From: Phaeovulum vinaykumarii
Lineage (GTDB): Bacteria > Pseudomonadota > Alphaproteobacteria > Rhodobacterales > Rhodobacteraceae
NCBI RefSeq assembly: GCF_900156695.1
Contig: NZ_FTOM01000009.1
Coordinates: 1 to 64,000 of the forward strand
Length of the DNA: 64,000 bases
Direction of reading: 5' to 3'
Part shown: piece after piece, positions 16,089 to 25,735 of the stretch
How the letters are laid out: each line of letters opens with the position of its first letter
How positions within the stretch are numbered: the first letter of the stretch is position 1
Program-made: the position numbers and the translations under genes
Notes under the pieces: model-generated
What the model was told of the DNA's origin: nothing
The model's database searches: none
What the model saw: only the letters and a program-made list of their open reading frames with translations

Positions 16089-17120
16089 ATGTATTCCGAG
16101 ACCGAAGACCTCGTGCGCGATCTGGCAGAAAATGCCGAAGGCGTCTGTCGTGCCTACCTTCCCGCCGGACGGCGGGAAGGATCCTACTGGATCGTCGGCG
16201 ATCTGCAGAACAACCCCGGCCGGTCGCTCTTCGTGCGGTTGACGGGCCCTGCGTCGGGGCCAGGGGCAGCGGGCAAGTTTACGGATGGGGCCACAGGCGA
16301 GCATGGCGATCTCCTGGACATCATCCGCGCCCGGACGGGGATCACGCGCTTCCCCGACCTTCTCGTCGAGGCCCGAGCGCATCTTGGCCGTCCGCAGCCG
16401 GTCGTCCCGGATAGGCAAGAGCCGAGGAAGGCCAAGGCGCCCGGTGGCACTCCTGCGGCGGCGGCGCGCTTGTTTGCTGCCTCGAACCCGATCACAGGCA
16501 CGCTTGCCGAGATCTACCTTCGTTCCCGAGGCATCACCCAATTCAGCGCGAACGGTGCCTTACGCTTCCACCCGAAGTGCTGGCATCGGGAAGAGGGGCA
16601 GACCCGGAGCACCCCCAGACCGGCGATGATCGCGGCGGTTACCGATGGGGCAGGGGCCCTGCAGGGCGTGCATCGCACCTGGCTTGCGCCTGACGGAAAA
16701 GGCAAAGCAGATGTCGATCCACAGCGTCGGGCTATGGGTCACCTCCTCGGCAATGCCGTCAAGCTGACCTCGCAGGATGACATCCTCGTCGTCGGCGAAG
16801 GCATCGAGACCATGCTGTCCCTGTCCGAGGCAATCCCAGGTCTGCCCGTCTGGGCGGCACTCTCTTCGGGTCACCTCGGGGTGGTCCAGCTGCCAGAGGG
16901 GCTGAAGCGCCTCTACATCGCGATCGATCGCGATCCGGCCGGGCAGCGCGCGGCAGAGAAGTTGAGCGCCAGAGCCTCCGAGGTCGGGGTGCGCGTGCGG
17001 GTGCTGGAACCGCGGCTCGGGGATTTCAACGATGATCTTCGGGCGAACGGCAAGGACGCGCTGCGCCAGCATCTGGCAGGTCAGATCGGGCCAGAGGATC
17101 GGCATCGCCTGTTGGGCTGA
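16089..17120 (+). CDS. Toprim-domain protein, primase-like
   Basis: The 343-residue protein has a C-terminal Toprim domain: the catalytic glutamate in ILVVGEGIETMLSLSEA (about residue 238) and the D-x-D in LYIAIDRDPAGQRAAEKL (about residue 280). The middle region with YLRSRGIT and ALRFHPKCWHREE is shared with plasmid and phage primase-like proteins (DUF7146 type). The N-terminal 100 residues (SYWIVGDLQNNPGRSLFVRL, KFTDGATGEHGDLLDII) replace the usual zinc finger. It starts just after the methyltransferase-helicase stop, so the two are surely one operon; both probably act on incoming plasmid DNA. Confidence 0.85.
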   Translation: MYSETEDLVRDLAENAEGVCRAYLPAGRREGSYWIVGDLQNNPGRSLFVRLTGPASGPGAAGKFTDGATGEHGDLLDIIRARTGITRFPDLLVEARAHLGRPQPVVPDRQEPRKAKAPGGTPAAAARLFAASNPITGTLAEIYLRSRGITQFSANGALRFHPKCWHREEGQTRSTPRPAMIAAVTDGAGALQGVHRTWLAPDGKGKADVDPQRRAMGHLLGNAVKLTSQDDILVVGEGIETMLSLSEAIPGLPVWAALSSGHLGVVQLPEGLKRLYIAIDRDPAGQRAAEKLSARASEVGVRVRVLEPRLGDFNDDLRANGKDALRQHLAGQIGPEDRHRLLG

Positions 17121-17482
17121 ACTGCATCGCGCAGGGGGGTCTGGGAGTGCGGGGCAGGGGGCTGCATCCCAGTCGTGGCTCTGGATCGTCGTCCTCACCC
17201 CATCCCGGGCCTTGCGCATCCACCCGTCACCCGAGCGGCCTTCAAGAGATGGGCAGGCCGTCAAAGCAGTTGCCCCTGCAAGGTCGGAGGGGAAGCTATT
17301 TCCGCCGGCGGCAGAGCCGCCTTTGCATCGCGAGACAAATAGCTTCCCCTCCGACCTCCTCCACGCCGTTCCGGCCCCGGTGAAGCCGGGGTGAAGGGGC
17401 AGCCGCCCCGACGGCTCGGGTCTGCCCATGAAGGCCGCGCGGGATGACGCGCGGACGAGACAGGCCCGGAGGCAAGAAACCG
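17121..17482. other. Palindrome-rich leader upstream of the DUF2493 gene
   Basis: No gene is visible in this 362-base stretch. It contains the 77-base palindromic element at 17281-17357, then CCCCGG/CCGGGG at 17375-17380 and 17386-17391, GGGGC/GCCCC at 17396-17400 and 17405-17409, and CCGCGCG/CGCGCGG at 17435-17441 and 17448-17454. The last two lie in what would be the leader of the DUF2493 gene and could control it. Confidence 0.5.
17281..17357. repeat. 77-bp element with 21-bp perfect inverted repeats and an inner hairpin
   Basis: The 21 bases at 17281-17301 (from AGGTCGGAGG to GAAGCTATTT) are perfectly complementary to 17337-17357. The 35-base spacer itself holds GGCGGC-AGA-GCCGCC at about 17308-17322. 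The whole can fold as a long stem topped by a second hairpin or extrude as a cruciform. It could be a miniature mobile or REP-like palindromic unit, or a single-strand origin. I see no second copy in this window and no target-site duplication. Confidence 0.75.
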
Positions 17483-18415
17483 ATGACGATCCACACCCAC
17501 GACGACGCGTATGAACCCGCCCATAGCGCATCCCAGACCGCCCATGCGCTCGACGAGCTCCAGCTCTACGGCTATCGCCCCTTTGACGAGCCCGATCCGC
17601 GCCCGATGCCCGATGGGCAGCGCCTCGCCGTCGCCGTCGCCGACATCTTCGACGCCCTCGTCGCGACCCTGGAAGACACCCGTATGGAACCCGACCTCGA
17701 AGAGGTGCTCTGGGGCCAGGTCAACCTCTTCCACCGCGCCACGGCACGGATCGAGCGGTCACTCGATGAGAACGAGCAGGCGCAGCGCCGCCTCCAGCGC
17801 GAGCAGGACGGCTCCGAGGTGAAATCCGTCGAACTCGAGCGCCTGACGGCGGAAGGCCTGACCCTCGTCGAACGGCGCAACTGCATGGACATGATGCGCG
17901 ATCACGCCGCCACCGAGTTCGTCCATCACACGGGATCGGCTTGGCGCCCGCGCACCGGATCGATGGTGAACCGCCAGCACATGACCGCAGCGCTCATCGA
18001 CAGCCGCGACTTCCTGGCCGCCAAGCGCCGCGCCGAGACCGAAGTGATGCTTCCCGCAGGCCCCAAGGTCGCCCTCACCGGCGGGACCGATTTCAACGAT
18101 CACCGCCTGATCTGGGGCAAGCTTGACCAGGTCCGGACCAAGTATCCCGACATGGTCCTCCTGCACGGTGGCAGCCCCAAAGGCGCAGAGCTCATCGCCG
18201 CCAAATGGGCCGAGGCTCGCAGCGTGACGCAGGTGGCCTTCAAGCCCGACTGGACCAAGCACGCCAAGGCCGCGCCCTTCAAACGAAACGATGCGATGCT
18301 GGATGTGCTCCCGGTCGGGATCCTTGTCTTCCCCGGAACCGGTATCCAGGAAAACCTCGCCGACAAGGCCAAGAAGCTTGGCATCCCGGTCATGAAGTTC
18401 GAGAAGGGGGCGTGA
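17483..18415 (+). CDS. DUF2493 (SLOG-like) protein
   Basis: The 310-residue protein has a C-terminal DUF2493 domain from about residue 190: PKVALTGGTDFNDHRLIW, LHGGSPKGAELIAAKWA, FKPDWTKHAKAAPFKRND and LPVGILVFPGTG. This Rossmann-like fold belongs to the SLOG group that binds nucleotide-derived ligands. The N-terminal half is helical, with a coiled-coil stretch (IERSLDENEQAQRRLQREQD). Such proteins are widespread on alphaproteobacterial plasmids; no role is established. I start at the ATG at 17483, which has GGAGG ten bases upstream; an open frame continues 13 codons further without support. Confidence 0.8.
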   Translation: MTIHTHDDAYEPAHSASQTAHALDELQLYGYRPFDEPDPRPMPDGQRLAVAVADIFDALVATLEDTRMEPDLEEVLWGQVNLFHRATARIERSLDENEQAQRRLQREQDGSEVKSVELERLTAEGLTLVERRNCMDMMRDHAATEFVHHTGSAWRPRTGSMVNRQHMTAALIDSRDFLAAKRRAETEVMLPAGPKVALTGGTDFNDHRLIWGKLDQVRTKYPDMVLLHGGSPKGAELIAAKWAEARSVTQVAFKPDWTKHAKAAPFKRNDAMLDVLPVGILVFPGTGIQENLADKAKKLGIPVMKFEKGA

Positions 18416-18499
18416 GCCCCCGACTTCAATCCGGGACAGAACATTGTGGAAACGTCGAAGAGCGCTTGATATTGTGGTCTGGAGAGAGGCGCCAACAAC

Positions 18500-18766
18500 A
18501 TGTTCGACATATCGCAGCAAATGGAAGTGTTCCCGACAACGGTCGATCTCAAGCGGATCGACCCGCCGCTCAACATGCGGCGCTTCTATCGAATGAGCGT
18601 TCAGCCGGACCTGTTTGGCGGCGCATGCCTTGTGCGGGAATGGGGCCGTATCGGGTTTCGAGGGCAGATGCTGATAGAACGGCACCCGGACGAGGGGCAT
18701 GCTGTGACCGCCCTATTGAAGCTCGCAGCGACGAAGCATCGCCGAGGATACTTACGTTCGAGCTAG
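18500..18766 (+). CDS. WGR-domain protein
   Basis: The 88-residue protein is a stand-alone WGR domain. The signature appears as LVREWGRIGFRGQMLIER (about residues 45-62), preceded by the RRFYRMSVQPDLFGG strand pair. In larger proteins WGR domains bind nucleic acid ends (PARP enzymes) or sit on DNA-handling proteins; plasmid copies of this size are common and uncharacterised. The ATG has a GAGAGG site about 10 bases upstream. It lies between the DUF2493 gene and the defence locus and is not clearly part of either. Confidence 0.8.
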   Translation: MFDISQQMEVFPTTVDLKRIDPPLNMRRFYRMSVQPDLFGGACLVREWGRIGFRGQMLIERHPDEGHAVTALLKLAATKHRRGYLRSS

Positions 18767-18949
18767 CTGATCCTTTGGGCTTTGATAGTCCAAGACCAGT
18801 CCCTGGGGTATCTACGCCTGGATGGTCGACTTCCAAGGCAACGTCTTGAAATTCGATTGATAATCTAGGTGTCACTCCCTAAGGTTGTCGCAGGCCCAGA
18901 AAATGGGCGCGCATAGTTACAATGCGCATTGGGATACCGGGAGGCCAGG

Positions 18950-19807
18950 GTGGATAGCGACAGGTCAGAACTGCGATGGGGAGTCGAGCAACGTCTCGAG
19001 TTCATAGAGTTCCGCTTGTTCTGGGAGGGGCATGTAAACCGGAGTGACCTCATGGATCAGTTCGGTGTCTCGGTCAACCAAGCGTCCACTGACCTGAATC
19101 GCTACATCGGCTTTGCACCGGCGAACATGGTCTACGACAAGAGTGCGCGGACTTATGTGCGAGGCAGTGCTTTCCAACCACAATTTCTGGAACCTGATGC
19201 CAGTCGCTATCTAGCTCAGCTACGGTCCGTGGCCGAAAACATTCTTGACCGTGAAGACTCTTGGATCGCTAATCTTCCGTCCTTTGCCTCTGCGCCGACG
19301 CCGGTCCGTGGTGTTGACCCCGTGACGCTTCGGTCCGTTGTGGGAGCGATCAGGCGATCCGAAGAGATAGAGATACGATACCAGTCCCTTTCCAGCCCAG
19401 ATCCGCGATGGCGTTGGATTGCGCCTCACGCGATTGCCTTCGATGGATTTCGCTGGCACGCCCGCGCGTTTTGTCTAACCGACGAGTGTTTCAAGGATTT
19501 CCTTCTCTCCCGGATGATTGAGATTCGTGGCTCACGCGAAAGCGGGACATCGGCCGATGATGATCTCGACTGGAATTCAGAAGTCGTCCTTGAAGTGGCT
19601 CCTCATCCCGAACTGTCAGAAACGCAGGCTAAGGTCATTGCCCTCGACTACGGGATGCGTGGCGGCAGCGCGAAGATAAAGGTGCGCCGCGCGCTGCTCT
19701 ATTACACGCTCAAGCGTCTTGGGCTCGACACTGCTCCATCCGCCAGGGAGCCCGAAGATCAGCAGATTGTTCTTCTGAACCGGGAGGTTGTCGATGCAAA
19801 TTATTGA
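18950..19807 (+). CDS. WYL-domain transcription regulator of the defence locus
   Basis: The 285-residue protein has an N-terminal winged helix (VEQRLEFIEFRLFWEGHVNRSDLMDQFGVSVNQASTDL split over residues 10-50), a central WYL domain (EIRYQSLSS, RWIAPHAIAFDGFRWHARAFC) and a C-terminal WCX-like part (VLEVAPHPELSETQAKVIALDYGM). The layout matches BrxR/CapW regulators that repress phage-defence operons until a ligand or damage signal arrives. I choose GTG at 18950 with GGGAGG five bases upstream over the TTG at 18929. The stop lies 20 bases inside the helicase gene, so the two are tightly linked. Confidence 0.87.
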   Translation: MDSDRSELRWGVEQRLEFIEFRLFWEGHVNRSDLMDQFGVSVNQASTDLNRYIGFAPANMVYDKSARTYVRGSAFQPQFLEPDASRYLAQLRSVAENILDREDSWIANLPSFASAPTPVRGVDPVTLRSVVGAIRRSEEIEIRYQSLSSPDPRWRWIAPHAIAFDGFRWHARAFCLTDECFKDFLLSRMIEIRGSRESGTSADDDLDWNSEVVLEVAPHPELSETQAKVIALDYGMRGGSAKIKVRRALLYYTLKRLGLDTAPSAREPEDQQIVLLNREVVDANY

Positions 19808-22800
19808 TAACACATCGCGCCTGCTAGGGGATGACCTGAAGGATTCCATCGAACGCGGGTCACGTTTGCGGATCGCGGCATCGTGTTTTTCGATCTATGC
19901 ATTCGAGGAGCTGAAATCTGAGCTATCGAAAATCGATAGTCTGCAGTTCATTTTTACGGCTCCGACTTTCGTTCCGACGGAGGTTACGGATCGCCTTCGG
20001 AAAGAGCGCCGGGAATTCTTCATCCCCAAGGCTCGGCGCGAAAGCGGCCTATATGGTACAGAATTCGAGATCCAGCTTCGCAACAAGCTAACGCAGCGAG
20101 CTGTAGCCCGCGAATGTGCAGATTGGATCCGCAAGAAGGCAAGGTTCCGCTCAAATACGAGCAAGGCGCCGATGCAGCAGTTCATGCACGTTGCAGGCTC
20201 TGACGGAGAGGTGGGGTATATGCCCATCAGCGGCTTTACCGCCGTGGATTTGGGTTACCAAAAGGGCGATGCGGTCTCAAACTTCGTCACACGTTTTGAA
20301 GACCCTGCGCATGCGAAGATGTACCTTCAACTTTTCGACCAGATCTGGTCGGACCCGGACAAGGTGAAGGACGTAACCTCTGCCATTTGCGAGCATATTG
20401 AGTCCGTCTATCAAGAGAACTCTCCTGAGCGCGTCTATTTCGCGATGCTATATAGCATTTTCCAAGACTTCCTTGATGAAGTCGACGAAGATGTTCTGCC
20501 GAACGATCTTACAGGTTATCAGGACAGCCTCGTTTGGAACAAGCTGTTCAACTATCAGAAAGATGCAGCGACCGGCATCATCAACAAGCTCGAGACATAC
20601 AACGGCTGTATCCTCGCTGACTCGGTCGGCCTTGGTAAGACGTTCACTGCCTTGGCGGTGGTCAAATACTATGAGTTGCGGAATCGCTCAGTCTTGGTCC
20701 TTTGCCCCAAAAAGCTTGCAGATAACTGGCGCAACTATAATTCGAATCTGACAACAAACATTTTTGCCAAGGACAGGTTCAATTACGATGTGCTGTGCCA
20801 TACCGATCTCTCACGGACGTCTGGGGAATCCTTTGGCATCCCTCTCAATCGCGTGAACTGGGGAAATTACGATCTCGTCGTGATCGACGAGTCCCATAAT
20901 TTCCGGAACAACGATGTCTACAAAGACCGGGAGACGCGGTATCAAAAGCTCATGAACAAGGTCATCCGCGCGGGCGTGAAGACCAAGGTCCTGATGCTTT
21001 CCGCGACGCCGGTGAATAACAAGTTCACCGATCTCCGCAACCAGTTGGCACTGGCATACGAGGGGCAGTCGGAGGCGCTCAGCAAAAGCCTGAAGAGTCA
21101 GGCCACCATTGAGGAGATCTTCCGACGGGCTCAGACTGCATTCAACGAATGGTCCGCTCTGCCTTCGGAGGAAAGGACCGCCGCATCGATACTGAAGTCA
21201 CTGGACTTTGACTTTTTCGAGCTTCTCGATGCCGTCACGATTGCCCGTTCGCGGAAGCACATCGAAACTTTCTACGACACAAAAGACATCGGAAAGTTTC
21301 CCCAGAGACGCAAACCTCTTTCACATCATCGGCCAATTACCGAGCGAACCGACGTCATGGGTTTCAACGATATCTTCTCGCAGCTTTCGGTGCTCAAGCT
21401 GGCAGTCTATGCGCCTATCAGCTACATCCTGCCGAGCCGACTGCGGAAGTATGAGGAAATCTATGACACGCAGACCGAGGGCGGTCGGGGCAAACTGAGG
21501 CAGGCCGATCGCGAGCGCAGCCTTCAGGCCCTCATGACGACCAACCTGCTGAAACGCTTGGAGAGCTCGGTTGCAGCGTTTCGTCTCACGCTTCGGTCCC
21601 TAGGTGCGAATGTTTCTCGCACGCTCGATGCCATCGAAGAATTCGAAAAGACGGGGCGCTGCGGGAGCGTAAGTGACCACCTTGCGGAGATGAGTGACTT
21701 CGATCCGGAAGATGATGATCTTTCGGGCCTCGATGAATTCACGGTCGGAAAGAAGGTGCAGATCAGTCTCGCAGACATGGACCTGCCCTCCTGGAAGCAC
21801 GACCTAGCTGCCGACCTTGTCCTGATCGAAGACCTGATCGCATCAATGGAAAAGGTCAAACCGGCGGACGACGCCAAGCTCCAGCATCTGCTTGCCCTTA
21901 TCAGACAGAAGGTTGATGAGCCGCTGAATCCTGGGAACAGGAAAGTGCTGATCTTCACCGCGTTCGCTGACACCGCAAATTATCTTTACGACAACCTGGC
22001 GCCATTCGCACACCAGCTCGGACTGCATGTCGGTAAGGTCACCGGTTCGGACGCCCCCAAAACCACGCTCAAGAAGTCATACGACTTCCAGAGCGTCCTG
22101 ACCTTGTTTTCTCCGCGCTCGAAAGAGAAAGCCATTGTCCTGCCAACTGATCCGGCTGAGCTGGACATCCTCATCGGCACCGACTGCATCTCGGAAGGTC
22201 AGAACCTGCAGGACTGCGACTTCCTGATCAACTACGACATCCACTGGAACCCAGTACGTATCATTCAGCGTTTCGGTCGGATCGACCGGATCGGATCCCC
22301 AAACAGCCAGATTCAGCTGGTCAACTACTGGCCCGACATTACGCTCGACGAATACATCAACCTCAAGGAGCGCGTCGAAAACCGGATGGTGATCACCGAC
22401 ATCACCGCCACTGGCGACGATAACGTGCTCACGGCTAAGTCGAGCGACATCGCCTACCGCAAGGAACAGCTCAAGCGGCTCCAGGACGAGGTCATCGAGC
22501 TTGAGGACGTGAAGGCCGGAATATCGATCACCGATCTCGGGCTGAACGACTTCCGGATGGACCTGCTCAACTATGTCAAAGCGCATGGCGAGCTCGACAA
22601 CGTGCCCTTCGGGATGCACGCCGTCGTCCCGGCGCAGCCGGAGCTGGGATTGCAGCCCGGTGTCATCTTCGCCCTGAAGAACATCCACGACAGCGTGAAC
22701 GTCAACCAGCAGAACCGGCTGCACCCCTTCTACCTGGTCTACATCGACGACGAGGGCCAAATCGTCGCCGACCACACCGAGGTCAAGCGCATGCTCGACC

Positions 22801-23066
22801 TGATCCGATCCAGCTGCAAGGGGCGGATCGAGCCCATGCGCGATGTCTGCCGCATCTTCAACGAGCGCACCGAAGACGGGCGCAAGATGGGCCGCTATTC
22901 CGACCTGCTGTCCAGCGCGATCCGATCGATGATCGAGGTGAAGGAAGAGAAGGACATCGACAGCCTGTTCAGCGGCGGGCGAACCACGGCGCTGACCCAC
23001 ACCATCAAGGGGCTGGACGACTTCGAGCTGATCGCCTTCCTGGTCATCGAAGGGGGCGGCTCATGA
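19788..23066 (+). CDS. SNF2-type helicase with a degenerate PLD-like N-terminus
   Basis: The 1092-residue protein has an SF2/SNF2 helicase core: Walker A SVGLGKTFTAL near residue 282, DESHNF near 366, LSATPVNN near 403, VLIFTAFADTANYL near 720 and DCISEGQNLQDCDFLINYD followed by QRFGRIDRIGS near 800-840. The first 190 residues resemble the phospholipase-D-like region of related helicases (RLRIAASCFSIYAFEEL, then SGFTAVDLGYQKGDAVSN), but the HxK catalytic pair is not visible, so nuclease activity is unlikely. It overlaps the regulator before it by 20 bases and the DUF4391 gene after it by 4. Its first two thirds are AT-richer than its end. Probably a DNA translocase of the locus. Confidence 0.87.
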   Translation: MSMQIIDNTSRLLGDDLKDSIERGSRLRIAASCFSIYAFEELKSELSKIDSLQFIFTAPTFVPTEVTDRLRKERREFFIPKARRESGLYGTEFEIQLRNKLTQRAVARECADWIRKKARFRSNTSKAPMQQFMHVAGSDGEVGYMPISGFTAVDLGYQKGDAVSNFVTRFEDPAHAKMYLQLFDQIWSDPDKVKDVTSAICEHIESVYQENSPERVYFAMLYSIFQDFLDEVDEDVLPNDLTGYQDSLVWNKLFNYQKDAATGIINKLETYNGCILADSVGLGKTFTALAVVKYYELRNRSVLVLCPKKLADNWRNYNSNLTTNIFAKDRFNYDVLCHTDLSRTSGESFGIPLNRVNWGNYDLVVIDESHNFRNNDVYKDRETRYQKLMNKVIRAGVKTKVLMLSATPVNNKFTDLRNQLALAYEGQSEALSKSLKSQATIEEIFRRAQTAFNEWSALPSEERTAASILKSLDFDFFELLDAVTIARSRKHIETFYDTKDIGKFPQRRKPLSHHRPITERTDVMGFNDIFSQLSVLKLAVYAPISYILPSRLRKYEEIYDTQTEGGRGKLRQADRERSLQALMTTNLLKRLESSVAAFRLTLRSLGANVSRTLDAIEEFEKTGRCGSVSDHLAEMSDFDPEDDDLSGLDEFTVGKKVQISLADMDLPSWKHDLAADLVLIEDLIASMEKVKPADDAKLQHLLALIRQKVDEPLNPGNRKVLIFTAFADTANYLYDNLAPFAHQLGLHVGKVTGSDAPKTTLKKSYDFQSVLTLFSPRSKEKAIVLPTDPAELDILIGTDCISEGQNLQDCDFLINYDIHWNPVRIIQRFGRIDRIGSPNSQIQLVNYWPDITLDEYINLKERVENRMVITDITATGDDNVLTAKSSDIAYRKEQLKRLQDEVIELEDVKAGISITDLGLNDFRMDLLNYVKAHGELDNVPFGMHAVVPAQPELGLQPGVIFALKNIHDSVNVNQQNRLHPFYLVYIDDEGQIVADHTEVKRMLDLIRSSCKGRIEPMRDVCRIFNERTEDGRKMGRYSDLLSSAIRSMIEVKEEKDIDSLFSGGRTTALTHTIKGLDDFELIAFLVIEGGGS

Positions 23067-23824
23067 CCCTCTACGACTGGCCCCGCGCGAGCGCCTTCGG
23101 GCGCGTGATCCCCAAGAACAAGATCTACGAACACGCCGGGGCAAATACGGGCCTCAAGGACCTCTTCGTGCGCGAGGTGGATCAGATCACCTGGTCGCAC
23201 AAGCTGGCGCCCGAGACGGTCAATCTGGCGGCGACCAAGCAGGTGGCCGAGATCCAAGTCTTCCGCATTACCGCACGCACCGCGACGCTCGACCGCGACG
23301 TGCTGCGCGCCATCGACAAGGCCATCCCCTTTCCCCTGATTTTCGAGGTCGCCCATGGCGGCCGCGTCAGGCTGGCCGCGGCCTACAAGCGGCCGAGCGA
23401 GGCCGACAGCGCCCGCTGGGTGGTGGGTGACTATTTCCTGGGGGACTGGCTGCCCGAGGATGCGCCGCGCGCCCCGCTACCTGTGGCGCTGAATATGGGC
23501 GCGCTGTACGAGCGGCTGCTCGAGCCGCTGGTGGCCGGGCAGACGGCTCGGTTAATCCCCGGGGCCGCATCAGGGTTTGGCGAGGCGCCTCAGGCATCCC
23601 TCACCCCTTCTGAGGCGGAGCGCCCCCTGTCGCTGGAAGAGCGCATCGCGCAGGCCGAGGCGATCAAGGCGCAGACGCGTGAGGTCGAGCGGATCACGGC
23701 GCGGCTGGGACGCGAAAGGCAATTCAACAAGCGCGTGGCGATCAATGCCGAGCTGCGCGCGGCAAAACGAGAACTTGAGCGGCTGACCGGGGCACATCCC
23801 GGAACCGCCGTAACGAATGATTGA
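23063..23824 (+). CDS. DUF4391 protein
   Basis: The 253-residue protein fits DUF4391: an N-terminal block FGRVIPKNKIYEHAGANTGLKDLFVREVDQITW (read in pieces), IQVFRITAR, LRAIDKAIPFPLIFEV and YKRPSE, then a Pro/Ala-rich linker and a C-terminal coiled coil (EERIAQAEAIKAQTREVERITARL). The family has no known activity and is usually encoded with type III-like methyltransferase and helicase genes, exactly as here. It overlaps the helicase by 4 bases and the next gene by 8 or less. A role as adaptor between helicase and Mod is a guess. Confidence 0.83.
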   Translation: MTLYDWPRASAFGRVIPKNKIYEHAGANTGLKDLFVREVDQITWSHKLAPETVNLAATKQVAEIQVFRITARTATLDRDVLRAIDKAIPFPLIFEVAHGGRVRLAAAYKRPSEADSARWVVGDYFLGDWLPEDAPRAPLPVALNMGALYERLLEPLVAGQTARLIPGAASGFGEAPQASLTPSEAERPLSLEERIAQAEAIKAQTREVERITARLGRERQFNKRVAINAELRAAKRELERLTGAHPGTAVTND

Positions 23825-23834
23825 GAGGACGAGC

Positions 23835-25727
23835 ATGGACAAGCTGAAGATGCACAGCCCCGACCTGAGCCAGGACAACATCGCGAAGATCCGCGAGATG
23901 TTCCCCGGCTGCGTGACTGAAGCACGGGACGAGGCAACGGGGGCGGTGCGTCTGTCGGTGGATTTCGATCAGCTGCGTCAGGAGCTAAGCGACTACCTTA
24001 TTGATGGTGGAGCAGAGCGATACCTGTTGAATTGGCCCGGAAAGAAGGAGGCGCTCATCATATCGAATGCCCCTGTCGGAAAGACATTGCGGCCAGCTGA
24101 AAATGAAAGTGTGGATTTCGGTTCCACTCGCAACATCTTCGTTGAAGGGGACAATGCGGATGCGTTGAAGCTCTTGCTGGAAACATACCTTGGATCTGTA
24201 AAATTTATCTACATTGATCCACCCTATAATACCGGGAATGACTTTGTTTATGACGACCGGTTTGCTCAGGGTTCGCAAAGATACCTTGAAAGTTCTCTAC
24301 AGCGCGATCTGGAGGGCAATCGGCTCGTTGCAAACACAACGTCGAACGGGCGGTTCCACTCCGACTGGCTGTCGATGATCTATCCGAGGCTTCGCCTCGC
24401 AAAGAACCTTTTGTGTGAAGATGGAGTCATTGCGATAAGCATTGATGACGAGGAAGTAAGTAACCTCCGGAACGTATGTGATGAGGTGTTCGGCAGAGAA
24501 AACTTCGTTGCCCAATTCATCTGGAAGTCTCGCGTTAGTGAAGACACGCGGGCGACAACGGGCGTCTCAACAGATCACGAATATATAGTATGCTACGCGC
24601 GAACCGACTCCGCTCGGTTTCGTGGATCTGAAAAAGACGTCGATAAGTTCTCTAATCCTGACAATGATCCGCGAGGCCCTTGGCGATCTGCAGACCTCAC
24701 CGGGCTCGCCACAAAAGAAGCTCGACCGAATCTGCACTACGATCTCATCGATCCTGAAACAGGCATAAACTATGGTTGCCCTCCTAAAGGATGGCGCTAT
24801 GAACCTTCGACAATGCAGCAGAAGATTGAAGAAGGGCGAATTCTTTTTCCTTCTAGTGCTGACGGGCGCCCTCGTCACAAGTTGTTCCTCAAGGAAATGA
24901 GGAGCCTCTTCAAGAACATCTCTACTGTGTTGAGTGGGTTCAGCACAGCGGATGGAACAAGAGAGGTGAATTCTTTGATGGGAGGGGTTGCCTTTACCTT
25001 CCCCAAGCCAACGGCGCTCATTCAGCTGTTCCTAGAACAACTTACCGAGGAAAACGACATCGTAATGGATTTCTTTGCGGGATCAGGAACCACGGCAGAT
25101 GCCGTGTTTCGGCAAAGCTCCCTCGATGGAAAGTCGCGACAGTTCATCTTGGTCCAGCTTCCCGAAGCTCTTGATCGCGAGAACTCTGCTCAAGGCGCCG
25201 CTGCGGAACTCTGCGACAAGCTCGGGGTCGCAAGAAACATCGCTGAACTCTCGAAGGAGCGGATCCGACGTGCCGGAAAGAGGATCATCGAGGGCGAAAC
25301 CCACCCCGACTGGAACCGCGATGTCGGCTTCCGGGTGCTGAAGGTCGACACCTCGAACATGAAGGACGTCTACTACCGCCCGGATGAGCTGAAGCAGTCC
25401 GACCTGCTCGACATGGTCGACAACGTGAAGGAAGACCGCACGGCCGAAGACCTGCTGTTCCAGGTGCTGGTCGATTGGGGCGTGGACCTGACGCTCCCCA
25501 TCCGCCGCGAGACGGTGCAGGGCAAAACCGTGTTCTTCGTTGACGACAACGCCCTTGTCGCCTGCTTCGACCGCGGCATCAGTGAGAATCTGGTGAAAGA
25601 GCTGGCGGGGCACGAGCCCCTGCGCGTCGTCTTTCGCGACAACGGGTTCGTGTCGGACGCGGTGAAGATCAACGTGACCCAGATCTTCCGTCAGCTTTCG
25701 CCCAGCACCGAAGTCAAAGCGATCTGA
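23835..25727 (+). CDS. mod: Type III restriction-modification Mod methyltransferase
   Basis: The 630-residue protein is a beta-class N6-adenine methyltransferase: DPPYNTG near residue 128 comes before [13 protein letters not shown] near residue 412, with the target recognition region between. It would methylate one strand of an asymmetric site and guide the Res subunit. ATGs exist at 23817 and 23835; GAGAGG is 6 bases before the second. Codon use changes inside the gene: from about 23,985 to 25,240 it is clearly AT-rich, while both ends are GC-rich like the neighbours. This fits import of a new recognition region by recombination. Eight bases separate it from res. Confidence 0.92.
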   Translation: MDKLKMHSPDLSQDNIAKIREMFPGCVTEARDEATGAVRLSVDFDQLRQELSDYLIDGGAERYLLNWPGKKEALIISNAPVGKTLRPAENESVDFGSTRNIFVEGDNADALKLLLETYLGSVKFIYIDPPYNTGNDFVYDDRFAQGSQRYLESSLQRDLEGNRLVANTTSNGRFHSDWLSMIYPRLRLAKNLLCEDGVIAISIDDEEVSNLRNVCDEVFGRENFVAQFIWKSRVSEDTRATTGVSTDHEYIVCYARTDSARFRGSEKDVDKFSNPDNDPRGPWRSADLTGLATKEARPNLHYDLIDPETGINYGCPPKGWRYEPSTMQQKIEEGRILFPSSADGRPRHKLFLKEMRSLFKNISTVLSGFSTADGTREVNSLMGGVAFTFPKPTALIQLFLEQLTEENDIVMDFFAGSGTTADAVFRQSSLDGKSRQFILVQLPEALDRENSAQGAAAELCDKLGVARNIAELSKERIRRAGKRIIEGETHPDWNRDVGFRVLKVDTSNMKDVYYRPDELKQSDLLDMVDNVKEDRTAEDLLFQVLVDWGVDLTLPIRRETVQGKTVFFVDDNALVACFDRGISENLVKELAGHEPLRVVFRDNGFVSDAVKINVTQIFRQLSPSTEVKAI

Positions 25728-25735
25728 GGCCGACC

